Source: Paracamarosporium sp. OC-R06-R3 (taxonomy: Eukaryota > Ascomycota > Dothideomycetes > Pleosporales > Didymosphaeriaceae). Taken from it: a stretch of DNA of 64,000 nucleotides. Shown here in pieces: positions 47,503 to 59,172 of this stretch. Each line of letters starts with the position of its first letter. Within the stretch, counting starts at the first letter, position 1. The notes beneath the pieces are model-generated. The model searched no databases. It had not been told where the DNA came from and worked only from the letters and a program-made list of their open reading frames with translations. The translations under genes and the position numbers were made by a program. Where the stretch lies: positions 109,131 to 173,130 of the forward strand of contig JACVRA010000401.1 of assembly GCA_019828545.1 (NCBI GenBank). Direction: 5' to 3'.

Positions 47503-48474
47503 TTAAACAACACCAATGGGGACGGTGTTTTTACTCGACACTACCTCTTCTTCGATAATTCGCTCTTCTTCGGTCTCTTCAGTCTCTTGCACTTTATTTT
47601 GACGTCCAATCCACCTCCAAAACATCGCCTCGAGGTCGATACCTTTAGCCTGCCATTCCCTACCTTCCAAACTTTCATCGAATGTCTTCCCCGACTCCTT
47701 CGCCCTCTTCCTGATCCCCCTTGTTCGCATCCTCCAGATCAGATGGCTCACCACCATACTCATCTCAATCGCACAGCAAAGCGCATACATTGTTCCGAAG
47801 AGTGCATCGAATTCAGACTGAGCGACTAAACTCATAAGACTGAAAAATGCACCGCACCAGTCGACTGTCAGGAAGACAAAGTCGATTCCTATAACGCGAC
47901 CACGACGTTTGAGGAGCTCTAAAGGAATACCAAAGTATGCTCCAATCAACAGTATAAAGGATATAATACCGATAAGTAGTGTAGGCCAAGAAACTCCGCG
48001 CTCATACGGTGGGCGAATCGCATACACAAGTCCGACTTCCACTCCGGCGAAAACGACGAAAAGAATAGCGAGGAGCAGCGCCGCCGTCCACGATTTCCAT
48101 TGTCTAGGTTCAGATGTCAGTGACGATATGATGCTGAAAAATATTTTGCAATGGTGATTCGTGTTGCTTATTTAGGCGCTTGCTTGTATAACGTACCGAC
48201 CATAAATAAGGCACTGTCCCCAGCTTACGCCGCACAGTAGACAGAAGCATTGTGGTTGCACTATCAAAGGTATGTTGAATTTCTGTGCAATAGCATATGC
48301 ACCAAATGGTACACCGCTCACCGTCCAAAGGAGCATCATAGACGCTGGTAAGCCTTCCGTGCTTTTTGTGCGGTAGTTGCGAACGATCTGTGGTACGAGT
48401 TGAACACACCAGCATACCGTCCCGATGGTTCCCAAGACGTTGGCGGCGACCGGAATTGATCCCTGAGGCGCCAT
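47503..48474 (-). CDS. PQ-loop repeat membrane protein, two exons
   Basis: Minus-strand exons are 48474-48197 and 48103-47503 (292 residues). The first PQ-loop is WCVQLVPQIVRNYRTKSTEG, and the protein has about seven hydrophobic helices, the arrangement of cystinosin/Ypq-type transporters. The splice joins LIYGR to QWKSWTAALLLAIL. The second copy of the motif is degenerate (FFSLMSLVAQSEFDALFG). The C-terminal ~70 residues are hydrophilic and acidic. The ATG at 48472-48474 is the first in frame. Relatives sit in vacuolar or lysosomal membranes and export amino acids; the substrate here is unknown. The intron is 93 nt, somewhat long. Confidence 0.85.
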
Positions 48475-49795
48475 TGCGAGAAGTATTCGATGGGCGCCGG
48501 GGTTGAATGAGAAAGTAAACGGGGAGAACACAACCACAGAAATTTTACAACAAAGGTGCGCTGCATTTTCCAAAATGCACTGGTTGGTGGTGTATGACGA
48601 CCTAGGCCTGCGACCAGGGTTGATTAGGTTTACCTTTTCCGGTTACAGTTTTACACGCTGTGCATGAGTGGGGACGGGGTTCTAGTGCTAGCGCCATTCG
48701 AGTGGCCAATTATGTGTTTTTGGAACTGAGTCATCAAGGGACTTTTTGGAGTTCCGCGGATGTGAGCAACACTTTCGGCGGTGTTCGACCCTGGCACGTG
48801 GATAGTCCGAAGGGCGGTTGCATGTCAGATCTTACGGCGCGTAGAGTGCGACACCTTCCTGTGGTCAGGAATGGGGGTGCTGCTTAGCTCTACTTTGAAC
48901 AGAGCCAAGATCTAGACCATCTATTGGTTTATGTGGGGTGGGCGGTTCGATGAAATGGCTTATCGATCATTCATAGTAATAGAATAGTAATATGGCAATA
49001 GGAAATTGGGTCACATTCGTTGATCACAAAATAGGAATGCGCTTTCTCGGCGAAGACTAAACGTGTGTCGGAAACACAAGGATATTGATGGTTGAACACC
49101 GAGAACACGCGGATGATCACATTTGCCGCAGTGCTAGGAATCTTGCTGAAGCTGTCTAAGCCTCTTCTTGATTTTGTGCGATGATCCAACGCCACAGAGG
49201 TGGAATTAATACCTTTTCACTTTTCGACAGTCCCAGTGTCCCTCTCAGTAGCAACCTGAGGCGCCAGCTGTGGCTGGAGGAAGAATGGAAAATCTGTGTA
49301 AAAAAGAATTGTGGAGTACGTTGGCCTAGTCGCACGAGCAGTTGGCGCAGCAAAAAATGATAGTACAAAAGGCATTGGCACAAATAAAACAGAGCGTGCG
49401 ATAAGACTAAGGGCGCCTCTAGACGCTGGTCAATGGAACCTATTAGGAGTTGTGAACTGATCTGATATCTTTTCAGCGAGTAACTCGCTTGAACCAAGCT
49501 CTGCTTCGATCTAAAGAAGAGAGGAATGGATAGAGGAGTACTTCGATCGCGGATTCCAAGGAAATGCTTTTCCACTCGAGTTCTATTCTTCTTGTTCACC
49601 TGATGCGTACTGCCCACACCAACCAAGCAAGCTCGCCATGACGGCCGCAATAGCAAACAGATTGTGAGTAGAGACGACTGAGAATGCATTTTCGTCGATT
49701 AAATCTTTAATGCTAATACGCTTTTTGATGACTCCGGTCTGTCATCTATTATGTGCGCATACTGCTTTGATAAGCGGCAAATTGACGAACCCTTA
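48475..49795. other. Intergenic region
   Basis: No supported gene is seen in these 1.3 kb. It includes the promoter of the PQ-loop gene and the 3' flank of the decayed ATPase. Confidence 0.4.
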
Positions 49796-50640
49796 TTAGT
49801 CAGTTGCATATTGACTCGCAAACACCGTGTGCTTCTGCTTCATCGCTTTATCGACAGTCTGCTTGGTACGATGAATAGCCTGCTCCATCCCGTCAAAGGA
49901 AAAGAGGCCATAAGAGACATCCTCTACGTCTGCAACCAACTTGGAGTATGGACCCTCCATAGAACCCTCGTCATTTTCGTCTTATGGAACGGAAATGGCG
50001 CCTTCGTCTCACTTCGTCTTTTGGAAGTAGGCCGATCGCACTATTTACGGAGTAAACTCCGCAGTAGCCCCGTCCACCAAACAATTATCGTAGCCCGATA
50101 AGCAGCACTCGTGACAGAGAACCCAGCCTGGCAAAATTGTTGTCATTGAACTCATGACGCAGTCTGTCAAGCGCCCCTTTCGTCAGTAACCTCTGGCAAC
50201 CTTTCTTGTTCGGGAGCGTGACGTGCAGCTGAAGTGATAGCCGTCTGCCAAAGCCATCGATATCAATGTCGTGCGGTTTGTTCGTAATATCGACGAGGAT
50301 GATCTCATCCTCTGCATACACGAGGTTACTTCATTGGTTCCTGAGTTCGTTATGTAATAGCCGGTAGTTATGCGACACATCTCGGGAAGGATTGCAGAGA
50401 AGGCTGTTAGATTCGCCTAGAAGCAGCATCGAAGGTGTGTTGGCTCTGACCTCATTGAAGAATGTCTTCACAAACTTCTCGGACTCGCCAACAAGTTTGG
50501 ACATAACGGTGCTAACACGGACGTCGCAAATCGAGAAGTTATATATATTTGTACAGCTCTTAATTAAGAGTGTCTTGCCCGTTCCTTATGCGCCAAACAA
50601 CGGAATACTAGTAGTTGAAACGATGTCACCGCTTCCTAGT
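49796..50640 (-). pseudogene. Decayed AAA+ ATPase (spastin/Msp1/VPS4-like)
   Basis: One minus-strand frame from about 50640 to 50085 follows the AAA order. A Walker A loop GTGKT is preceded by a TAA at 50586-50588 that falls inside the P-loop. Next come the pore-loop region VMSKLVGESEKFVKTFF, a Walker B position reading MLLLGESNSLL where the family has hydrophobic-DE, sensor-1-like VDITNKPHDID and RR at the arginine-finger position, then LHVTLPNKKGCQRLL. A second stop (TGA, 50331-50333) and a third (TAA, 50085-50087) interrupt it. After a frame change, MEGPYSKLVADVEDVSYG and the following 37 codons run to a TAA at 49796. Loss of Walker B acids plus stops show it is dead. Confidence 0.7.
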
Positions 50641-51711
50641 AATATGAGAAAAGTGGAGAAAGAAACACTGTCCCAATATCAGCGCCATGGTCTGAAATAC
50701 CAAGTCTAAATTTCGAGTACTCTATATTAACGCGGTGCGGGCGACGACACGGCTAGCTCTATATGGTGACTAACGTACCGCAAATTCGTCGAGAGCAGCC
50801 TTCACTGACCCTAGGCCGGCTACATCGGCCATTTCCGAGATAGAATAATCATTTTCCTTGAAGTTCACCCTCAAGCTACGAGTCTGTTGTCGAAGCTGGC
50901 TCTCCTACCTTTCCCCTTGAGGACCTAATATCCACTTGATCCAGTTCATCGTTTTTCGTTTTTAGCTGTAAGAATAGATTGGCGCACTGTTTGACCGATG
51001 TCGTTGGTTTCCCACAGGAGTGGAGTTTTTCTCGGTAGCGACAGTTGTGCAGTCTTTCTCGCTGGTTAGAATGGATCCTAATTTTCGAGACTGACCAGGA
51101 CTGGCGTCTGTCTTGCCAATCTGACTTGTCAATCTCCCTTGTTCAAGCGGTTTGTTTTTCACCACCAGCCGTAGCCGATTGATACGTCCCAGGCCCAACC
51201 ATACCGCCATAATTGGTAAGATATTTTTTGAGCACGTAAATGAATTCGTTCATTCCACAACAAATGAAAAGTATCTCTCGCAGTTCATTAACTTCGCGGA
51301 TGAGCCCAACGCCTCGTGGGTGGCACCTCTTGCTGTTGGCACCAAACGGTAGTCATCAGTGTCCGCCAGCAATTGTCGTTCGAGTTTCAGGTAACGCGAG
51401 ATAGAAAGTGATATTGAGGCGCCGTACGGTGATGTTTATCGAAAAGTCATTATGCCGTCGCTGCTCCTTGCTCTACCGCAGCGTCCTTTACACAGCCAAA
51501 AGACAGAGGGCGAAGCTGCAGGCGAAAAGTGCACGCGGACAACAGAGCCCGTAACAGTCCCTTAGATTCTTCGCAATGCCAAGCACTCACTTGTGACATC
51601 CGTGGCGGACCGCTCTACCTTCTCTAACCTTCCAGAGTAGTTGCCGAATTAGCCCGCTTTCACTGTGGGGCATTCATAGCCGACTTCTCCCACTGCTCAC
51701 GCAACGATAAC
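50641..51711. other. Region upstream of the decayed ATPase
   Basis: It may contain the worn N-terminal part of the AAA gene: a minus-strand frame at 50962-51210 is open and basic. No motif allows a firm call. The promoter of the Zn2Cys6 gene at 51712 is also here. Confidence 0.35.
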
Positions 51712-53984
51712 ATGGCAGACGACGGGCGGCCTCGTCGCAAACGCGCCAGACTTGCATGTACCGCATGTAATGTGCGCCGCGTCAAATGCAACGTGACCGA
51801 AAGCCAACCTTGCCGCAACTGCGTCGATAACAACGTCCTGTGTGAAACCCGTGAATCTCGACGCGGAAAACACCCACGCAAGCCACGGGCAACAGAAGAA
51901 ACACCCATATTTAGATGTCGAACGGGCTCTATTGCCGGTTTGGATGAAGACGCCATGTAAAGTCGATTCTTCAGTCTACCAATTGCATTGCAATTGGCTA
52001 GGGCACGTTTCACTGATGCGAGCAGTTCACCAGATGCCACAACATCACGAAACCTGTTGGCTAATCGCGAGGAGCTAGCTGCATCCCATGCCCTCGCTTC
52101 ATTATCAGAATCTCATCAAGACATCAGACAACAGCCCGAAGCCGTGGCTAGACAAGGAATCGCGGTGTCTGATCTCCGGCAACAAACCACAGAAACCGGG
52201 CCAGGCAAAGACAAACAAGAGGACGATATGGCTGCTTTCCTTGGTGAGTCAACATCTTTAAGATACGTGACCGACGAACCGGCACCTGTATTGCGAGCGT
52301 ACAATCGTCCACGCCTACGGCACTCAGTTCCCAGCGGGGCTCGGGCGGACTCTCTCATTCCTCAGTGGGAAGTGGAACGGAGACGCACTAGGATGAAAAG
52401 CCTTCACAAAGATGGATCGTTCACGTTTCCGTCAGCTCCATTACGGCAAAGCCTTCTGAAAGCCTATTTTCACTGGTTTCATCCACACTTTCCGGTTGTA
52501 GATGAGCCCGAGATATGGTCCTTACACAAAAGTGGGAGCCTGTCCCCTCTTCTGCTTCAAGCGATGCTGTTTATTGGCGTAATCCACTGCGATGATTCCA
52601 CACTCGAACAGCTTGGATGGGGCAACAGACACCGAGCAAAGTATCAACTCTACTCCCGAGCTAAGGACATTTACGATGCAGAATATGAAACAAACAAGCT
52701 TATAGTGATTCAAGCTCTATTTCTCATGAGCTTTTGGCGAGCTGGGGCTCTCTTGGAGAAAGACGTTCGGCACTGGCTGGGCGCTGTTATCAGTTTAGCT
52801 CAAACAAAAGCGTTGCACCGTTCAGCACTAGAAAACGAGGTCCACTCAACAAAAGTTCGGAGGCGTCTCTGGTGGGCAATATACATTCGCGAACGGCAAT
52901 GTAGCTCTGCTCTCGGACTACCCAATCGGATACGAGACGATGATTGTGATGTCGAAATGCTTTCTGAAACAGACTTCGAGTTTGCCTTTGATTCATTTAC
53001 GCCATTGACCACCGTCAGCAAATATACAGCTTATACGATTGGCATGACGCAGCTCGCGGTTTTACTCGGGAAGGTGGTGGATGCAGGTTATCTACCAAAC
53101 CGAACACTATCCACGCTCGATAGGAGCACTATCCGAGCAGATCTAGAACGATGGAAACGACAGCTAGGCTCATCGATACAGCTATCGAGCGACACGGACC
53201 CTAGCTTACAAGCTAACATGCTACATCTAGCGTACAACAACTTGCAGATTCTTCTTCATCGATCTGCATTCATCGCCGACGAGGATTCAGACCCCGAGGC
53301 TGCTAGTTTTGCTCTACACGCGGCGGCTCGCAGCTCACACATTGTAGAGGACATGTTGTCTGATGGGACCATGCGACATGCGCAGATTCATGTTATCACA
53401 AATCTTTTCAATACGCTTTGCATCCATGTTGCGCATCTACGCAAATCCTCTGGTATCACGCAGACTATCGCAGAGCATCGGGCGAAGTTCTGCTTGCTTG
53501 GCTTGCAAGAGCTACAGCGAACGTGGGAGGTGACAAACTGGGTCAGTTGCTTGACACAAGACCTTTATTTTAAAACTGTAGGACGTATAACAAGATCACG
53601 ACTGACTTAAAGCAGGTCCTGCAACTATTCTTTCAATATCTTGATCGCACTACAGCGGCACGTCTTGCTATGGAGGCCGACGACGTAGGGATATTGAGCG
53701 CTGCCTCACAAGTTCAGAGCCCCGCGAACACAACTACGGAAATCACTGCACCTTCCGTGGGAGAGACTCAAGTTGGAAAAATTACCGGATCTACCGTGCC
53801 AAATACAATTGCGCAAGGTGCGGACCTCGATAATGCGGTGACCCCTTGGTCCTGGACGCCTGACGAGGCAAACCAATATTTGTTTTCGCAAATCGAGAGC
53901 AACTTTGCATTTGGAGAGGGTGGTATGTTGGAATGGAGCCCTGAGGAAGTGTCTCATTTTGCAGGGTTTGATACATTCGTTTGA
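51712..53984 (+). CDS. Zn2Cys6 transcription factor with fungal-specific regulatory domain, three exons
   Basis: Exons are 51712-51956, 52002-53577 and 53616-53984 (729 residues). The zinc cluster is at the N-terminus: CTACNVRRVKC, then CRNCVDNNVLC, spacing C-x2-C-x6-C-x7-C-x2-C-x6-C, preceded by a basic RPRRKRARL. The regulatory domain contains YFHWFHPHFPVVDEPE, LFLMSFWRAGA and KVRRRLWWAIYIRERQCSSALG, a pattern I associate with cutinase-factor-like and related regulators. The C-terminus is acidic and aromatic (WSWTPDEANQYLF), typical of an activation domain. Intron 2 is only 38 nt, at the lower limit, so the last exon should be checked. The targets are unknown. Confidence 0.87.
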
Positions 53985-54019
53985 AGGTACTCTAGGTGTT
54001 CCACGTATGAATTATACAA

Positions 54020-54967
54020 TCACGAGACAATATGTCCTTTCATACTCTGCTTTCCGAAACTATCCCAAATCTCCGTATTCCATTCCTTCCCCTCCTTTTT
54101 CAGGAGTATCCGATATTGTTCACCCACATACAAAGGACTCATGGCTCTATACGATATCGATGCAGGTACCGCACTATTTTCTCCATTCCTGGTATTGTCG
54201 CGCCAAAGGTCGAGCATGTTAATCAGATTCAGTGGCCCGTGAACAACAACGTCGCGATGTCCTTCGACATTCCTACACCACTCTGGCAAGTAGTGTATCT
54301 TGTGCGCATTAAAAGTTAGTGCTGAAAAGCGGAACAGTGACGAATAAGTCTGCGTGACATCGCGTGCGATTCTGCCCTCAGGAAACGGCTTGACCTCTGG
54401 CTGCGGTGGCGAAGGCTTTGGGGTTGCGATCTCCTTCTGGAATACCCAGTTCCTCTTGTCCACGAGCGCGACGCCGTTTTCGTTCTCAAACGTCTTCTCA
54501 ACACCAACGACTAGCATTTCAGCCCCAGATTTGAGCTTCTTGGGTTCGGCAGAGAGCATCTTGGTTGTCTCTTGTACTTCTTGTCCAACGCGAAGGAACG
54601 ATGATTCATCTTGGGTCCATTGAAGTTCGCCGCCTGCCCACATTCGTCGCGTAAATGGGCTCAGCGGATTGACTGTCTTATCAGTACCATCCAGACCCAA
54701 CTCTTCTTCCGCAATTGATGGGGTAAAGTAGACAAGATGGTAGCCGGGTGGGATTGGGGTTCCATCCGCTGGTGCTTGCGCTGAGGTAGGTGAGCGACCG
54801 AGTGTGATGTTGAGGAGGTGCAATTGGTTCGCATCAAGTAATTGTCTGCGAATTGATATCGGTTTGTTGCCAAATCGGGCGAAGATTTCGGAGCATGCTT
54901 CTGAAGCGGATGCTGTATTATGATAGTGGGCAGTGGCGGAGAAGAAGCGGCGTGCTAATTGAGCCAT
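54020..54967 (-). CDS. Mitochondrial hydroxyacyl-thioester dehydratase type 2 (HTD2)-like protein
   Basis: This is a single exon. I chose the ATG at 54965-54967 (315 residues) because it gives MAQLARRFFSATAHYHN, a textbook mitochondrial presequence. An in-frame ATG at 55115-55117 would add 50 residues. Diagnostic parts are PPGYHLVYFTPS, MWAGGELQW, VEKTFENENG, and the hot-dog core LFRFSALTFNAHKIHYLPEW, with HGPLNLINML. HTD2 proteins dehydrate 3-hydroxyacyl-ACP in mitochondrial fatty acid synthesis. Related fungal proteins act on mesaconyl- or other acyl-CoAs. It is convergent with the Zn2Cys6 gene, leaving only 35 bp between the stops. Confidence 0.85.
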   Translation of the reverse strand: MAQLARRFFSATAHYHNTASASEACSEIFARFGNKPISIRRQLLDANQLHLLNITLGRSPTSAQAPADGTPIPPGYHLVYFTPSIAEEELGLDGTDKTVNPLSPFTRRMWAGGELQWTQDESSFLRVGQEVQETTKMLSAEPKKLKSGAEMLVVGVEKTFENENGVALVDKRNWVFQKEIATPKPSPPQPEVKPFPEGRIARDVTQTYSSLFRFSALTFNAHKIHYLPEWCRNVEGHRDVVVHGPLNLINMLDLWRDNTRNGENSAVPASISYRAMSPLYVGEQYRILLKKEGKEWNTEIWDSFGKQSMKGHIVS

Positions 54968-55117
54968 TATTGTATGGGCTTGTACTGCACTGATCTTCAT
55001 CCAGTTCAACAGGGTACAAGGCGTACATTCAGTGGTAAAATGGTGGAGTGGTGTGTTGCAAGGAACACTTGCAGCATTCACGTGCTGGTTCGTCAGTTTG
55101 GGTGCAGCAACCGACAT

Positions 55118-55454
55118 AGCCGAAGTAGAACTGGGGCGCGTCCGGCGCTAAACTTCCCCGCGTCATCTTTCCATCCCGTACCTGACGCCGTCTTCCGGCT
55201 CTGTGGAAGCATCGCAGCGGACCGTACCCGTATCTCTGAGTTCATCATCTTTACAGACAGACGAGATGTATCGTGCCTTAAGTGTCAATAAGACGTGTCG
55301 TAATTCATCTAGGCAACGTTTAGCGAAACCACCATAGCGGAGCAGCGCCGACTACCCAGCATCACGCGTCACAACATGCACACTGTCCCAGCAGCAGTAC
55401 CAAAGCTCATTGGACCCTATATCGACCCAAGAGCACGTAGAAAATGCTACGCTC
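55118..55454. other. Intergenic region
   Basis: This is a divergent upstream region between the HTD2-like gene and the decayed dehydrogenase. No gene is seen. Confidence 0.35.
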
Positions 55455-56560
55455 ATGACAAATGGTGCCGAAGAGAGCGATCTAAAGAACATTGGGACCG
55501 TGGCATCAGTTATGAAAGAGCCAAAGGCAGGCTTCGAGATGCAAGAAGTGATCCTAGCTGAAATATACGAGAACGAGGTTCTGGTTGAGATGGATTGTAG
55601 CGGCATATGTCCGTTTTGTTCTATCTGCAAGTTGGTTAATGCTGATGAGTCTCAGGCCATATCGACATCGTCATCCAGCAAGGGCCCCTCCCAACGATAG
55701 AGTCCCCTGTCGTCCTCGGTGGCCAAGGCACATGCTGCGTCCGCTCAATCGATCCTAACGTCAAGAACGAATCCCTCCGAATCGGCGACCTCGTCCTACT
55801 TATTTGCGTCCCCGGCATACCCTGAAAAACCTCACATTCTGCACAACGCATGCGAACATAAACCAGAATGGTGCCGATTGAAATATACCCGCATAAACAA
55901 CAGAGGGGGAAAGCGTTAGGGGTCAATATTCTGGGCAAAGCAGTTTCATGAAAAAGAGTGTCATGAATGAGATATGCGCGGTAGAGTGCGATTATCCGTA
56001 CAAGATGGATACATACGCCTCTCTAGACGGGCGCTTAGACAGTGCCGAACGTGCTGAAGCTGAGCAATAGCGACAACATCGTGGTATTCGGGCTCGACAG
56101 TGTAGGGTTGATGTAGCTGCGAAATAATTGGCTGCAGGGCAAATTGTCGCTGTAGCTATCATTCAAGAGGAATTGGAAGTGGGTAAATACCTTGGTACCA
56201 CACGCACGGTCAACCCGCGTAAGCGAAGCGATGTGGTGAAGCCATCAAGGATATTACGAACAGTGCCTTTTTCGCTATTAATGATACCGGTATAACGAGC
56301 GTCGTCAAAGCGCGACCTGGCACCGCTACTGTTGTTTGGGTTCACCGGCAGAGAAAAAAGATCTCGCTCGAGCCGCTATCGGAGAACAAGAGGTTGATCG
56401 GTATTGTTGCGGAGAATAGCAATCTGCAAGAGTGTGTACCAGAACTAGTAGAGCTGCAGAGGCGGGGGGGTTTTCCCATCGAAAAGCTTTGTTGAACGTA
56501 CCAAGTCGAGAATACGAAGGACATGATACACGATTTACATATAAAAAACGCAGCCATAGA
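55455..56560 (+). pseudogene. Decayed zinc alcohol dehydrogenase (aryl-alcohol dehydrogenase-like)
   Basis: The whole family order can be followed through several frames. The first exon reads GFEMQEVILAEIYENEVL to SGIC. A still usable 47-nt intron (55610-55656) joins it to CHIDIVIQQGPLPT, LRIGDLVLL, then a TGA. After a frameshift come GQYSGQSSFMKKSV, CDYPYKMDTYASL, a TAG, then NIVVFGLDSVGLM in another frame (the Rossmann loop), another TAG, and finally ITNSAFFAINDTGITSVVK, ENKRLIGIVAENSN and FPIEKLC. Multiple stops and frame changes, a lost GHE zinc site (reads GGQGT) and a broken Rossmann part show a dead gene. The 5' splice site survival suggests decay is not ancient. Confidence 0.75.
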
Positions 56561-57695
56561 TGCAACATACCCCACCAACTATATTACTGCATAATCAAGC
56601 CCATAATTCGTATTTACTAGTCTAGTGGTCTTCTACAGTTGGGTTAGTATCACCGTTGCAATTTCTCACTCCTCTCTTTGTGACAACTACTGTTTCGGTC
56701 CGATGGCTCGCGCAGCTTGACACGGCCCATCTAAGGACAAAAAGCCGTCAAGGTAGTTTTCCAATAAATTGTGGCTCTAGTGAGCCTCGAAGAGAACGGG
56801 ACGACGACCAATAATGGATCTCACAATTTTCTCATGAAACTGTAGGAAATTCCATAGAAAGCTAACTCTGTGCTTCGACCATTGTTCTGTTCCATTGATT
56901 GTAAGAATCGATGATATTTGGATTCTTAACAGCTGGAATAACAGGTTAGGGCTATGAACCTCGAAAGGTCGAAGTACAGCATGGAAGACTGTATTGGATT
57001 CCAATATAAATATCCGGGGTATATACGACACAGATGTCTATTTTACGTTTCTTCTTAAGGTCGTTGTCAGGTGTGGTGCTTTTCTCTAGAATGTTGGTTG
57101 CGGTGCCAGCGCGCGTTGGTACCACGTGATGGTCCCCCGATGGTCCCGAATCGTGGCACTCACATGTACTGCTCACGTGTGCTATGCCGATGTCGGAACA
57201 TCTTCACGACCCGATCAACGGACTGTGAACTGATTGTTACTATTATTTCATCTTCTCTGTCTCTTTGTTGGGCTAATCGTCGTCGGCCTGACCATGCGAC
57301 CCTCACGCCTCGATCCGCAATGACGCGAGTGCATCAGCGTGGCGCGGACTACGCGCCGATGTTGCTCACGGTAGGTACCCAGGGTAGTAGTTTGTACTCC
57401 GAGCCCAGCTTACGTATATGTAAAACAGGCGTACACGCATGAACTCCACGAACATCCTAAATTTGGTCAGGGGTTTGATATCGCTAAATTCCCAGCACGA
57501 TGAAGCAGACGCGTGATTCAATGGTTACCTTGGCAGACTATAAGCGCTGTTGAGTTGAAACTACTGGCCACAAAGTCACCACCACGTGTTACCTCGCCAC
57601 AGGTTTTAGCGGAAGCAAAGCAGCACCACTTCACAAGCCTGCATTGGATTAAAGACGTCAACACAATACGACAATGACATGAAACAGTTTTGAAT
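56561..57695. other. Intergenic region
   Basis: No supported gene is seen in these 1.1 kb. Confidence 0.4.
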
Positions 57696-58250
57696 TCAAG
57701 TAGGTCTGATTGTGCGGATGTAATTCAGCTTCGGGAAGACGATCATATACACAGGAAAGCGTGCAGCCGGTGTTGATGGGCTACCGCGAATCAAGCGGAT
57801 GGAACCATCCGTGGCAGGTGCTGACGGCTTATCGCCCCCCGCATCTTTGACCGGTATCTCGACAGGCGTGGTTTGAGACGACAATTTTGGCTACACTACT
57901 GGCGTGACCTCCATAGAAGCCTCTTGGAACGATGGGCCGCGCTGGATGATATCGTCCAGATACAGGAACCCTTCCCACTGCCCCTTACGTCCCATGCAGC
58001 TGGCAGAGGTGCGACTGGCATATGCAAAGTCTGCTAGAGTTGTGTCTTGATCCGGACAAGGCACAATCGACGGCGCGGTGGCCACCTCGTACGTTCTCCG
58101 ATGTGTGCAGGCAACCCAAGCTGCTTCAAACTGAGCGCCAAAATCACGACGAACTTGCTGAAGCTCATGCACTGTGGCAGTTCGCCACTTTCCACATTTA
58201 CTTGCTACTGTCAACGGGAAGACATTTTGCTCAATTGTTTGGGCAAACGG
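57696..58250 (-). pseudogene. Unidentified minus-strand coding-like stretch with in-frame TAG codons
   Basis: A frame open from 58250 to 57894 (including FGAQFEAAWVACTHRRTYEV and GQWEGFLYLDDIIQRGPS) is stopped by TAG at 57891-57893. It continues in the same frame to TGA at 57696-57698 (SSQTTPVEIPVKDAGGD). A further TAG lies upstream at 58251-58253. No start codon or motif is recognised. It could be a worn gene or chance. Confidence 0.25.
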
Positions 58251-58758
58251 CTATGCGGCGTCGCACACGCAGAGCCTCCCACAAGGCAAAGGAGTGTTAG
58301 CTCGCCTCTACAATTGGTCCAGCTGTACCTTACGCACTCGCAACCGGTGGCGGGCACCACTAAGACCAGGCCTGACCTGGACTGGAGGCGGAGGGGGAGG
58401 CGGATAGGCCTGCGACCCGCAGCAACCTATATTATACATAGAGGCATGGGCGGCGAGCCTGCCAAAGGAGCAACCCCCGTCCCGCACCGCACCTCTCGTT
58501 CCTACCTGCGCACCAGCCATCATCCTCTCCATCGATCTTTCACGCCGACCTGCAACCACTTGCCGTGCAGTCTTTGCTCGCACCACCATTTCATATCACA
58601 ATTCAAAGCACTTGTTTAACATCGGTCGGCTTCAGTTCACTTTCTGCAGGCGCGCAAAACCGATACTCCTCCTCCTTTAAGGCAAGCAGCACACAAGAGC
58701 CCTCCAGACTCTTGAGTTCGCGAAGGCTTCACTGTCGCCTTCCCCAGCGCTCTGTTTC

Positions 58759-59154
58759 ATGAGACCCAAAATACGCTCCAGGCCAAGCGCATCTCGTTGT
58801 GTTGGAACCGACGCAGACCGACCCAGCACAGCGCCGAGTTTCGGCCCTAGCGGCCCCAGCCGGGCGTTAGCGACCGCGAACACGGGCGTACAACAACCTT
58901 GCCTAGACTTGGTAAGCTACCACGCGCTATACTTCTTGGTGTTGTATGCGCTTCTTACCATGTCTAGCCCGACTGTACTCTCGGTACTCGTCAACGGAAG
59001 CTTACTTATATCTGGCAGTGTTGTGTTTGTGGTCGGTGCATTGACAATCGCATCAGGTACTTCAACCCAGGACATCGAGCGACTGAACCTTGTACCACAT
59101 CTCCAGGCCTTTTGCACCGGCAAAGCTGTCGTGACGAATTCCATCCTGATCTAA
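58759..59154 (+). CDS. Small hypothetical protein with hydrophobic segments
   Basis: This is a 131-residue frame from the ATG at 58759 to the TAA at 59152-59154. It has a basic Ser/Pro-rich start and two hydrophobic stretches (YFLVLYALLTM and LVNGSLLISGSVVFVVGALTIA) that could be membrane helices. No domain is recognised. It is in the same frame as the retropepsin-like gene that begins 18 bases later, so the two could once have been one frame. It may be non-coding. Confidence 0.25.
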   Translation: MRPKIRSRPSASRCVGTDADRPSTAPSFGPSGPSRALATANTGVQQPCLDLVSYHALYFLVLYALLTMSSPTVLSVLVNGSLLISGSVVFVVGALTIASGTSTQDIERLNLVPHLQAFCTGKAVVTNSILI

Positions 59155-59172
59155 GCACGCCTCAATATATGC

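Noticed and set aside
58308..58589. 93-codon minus-strand frame in a pyrimidine/purine-rich stretch
   Set aside because: Its length reflects base-composition bias (poly-Pro and Gly runs), not a protein.
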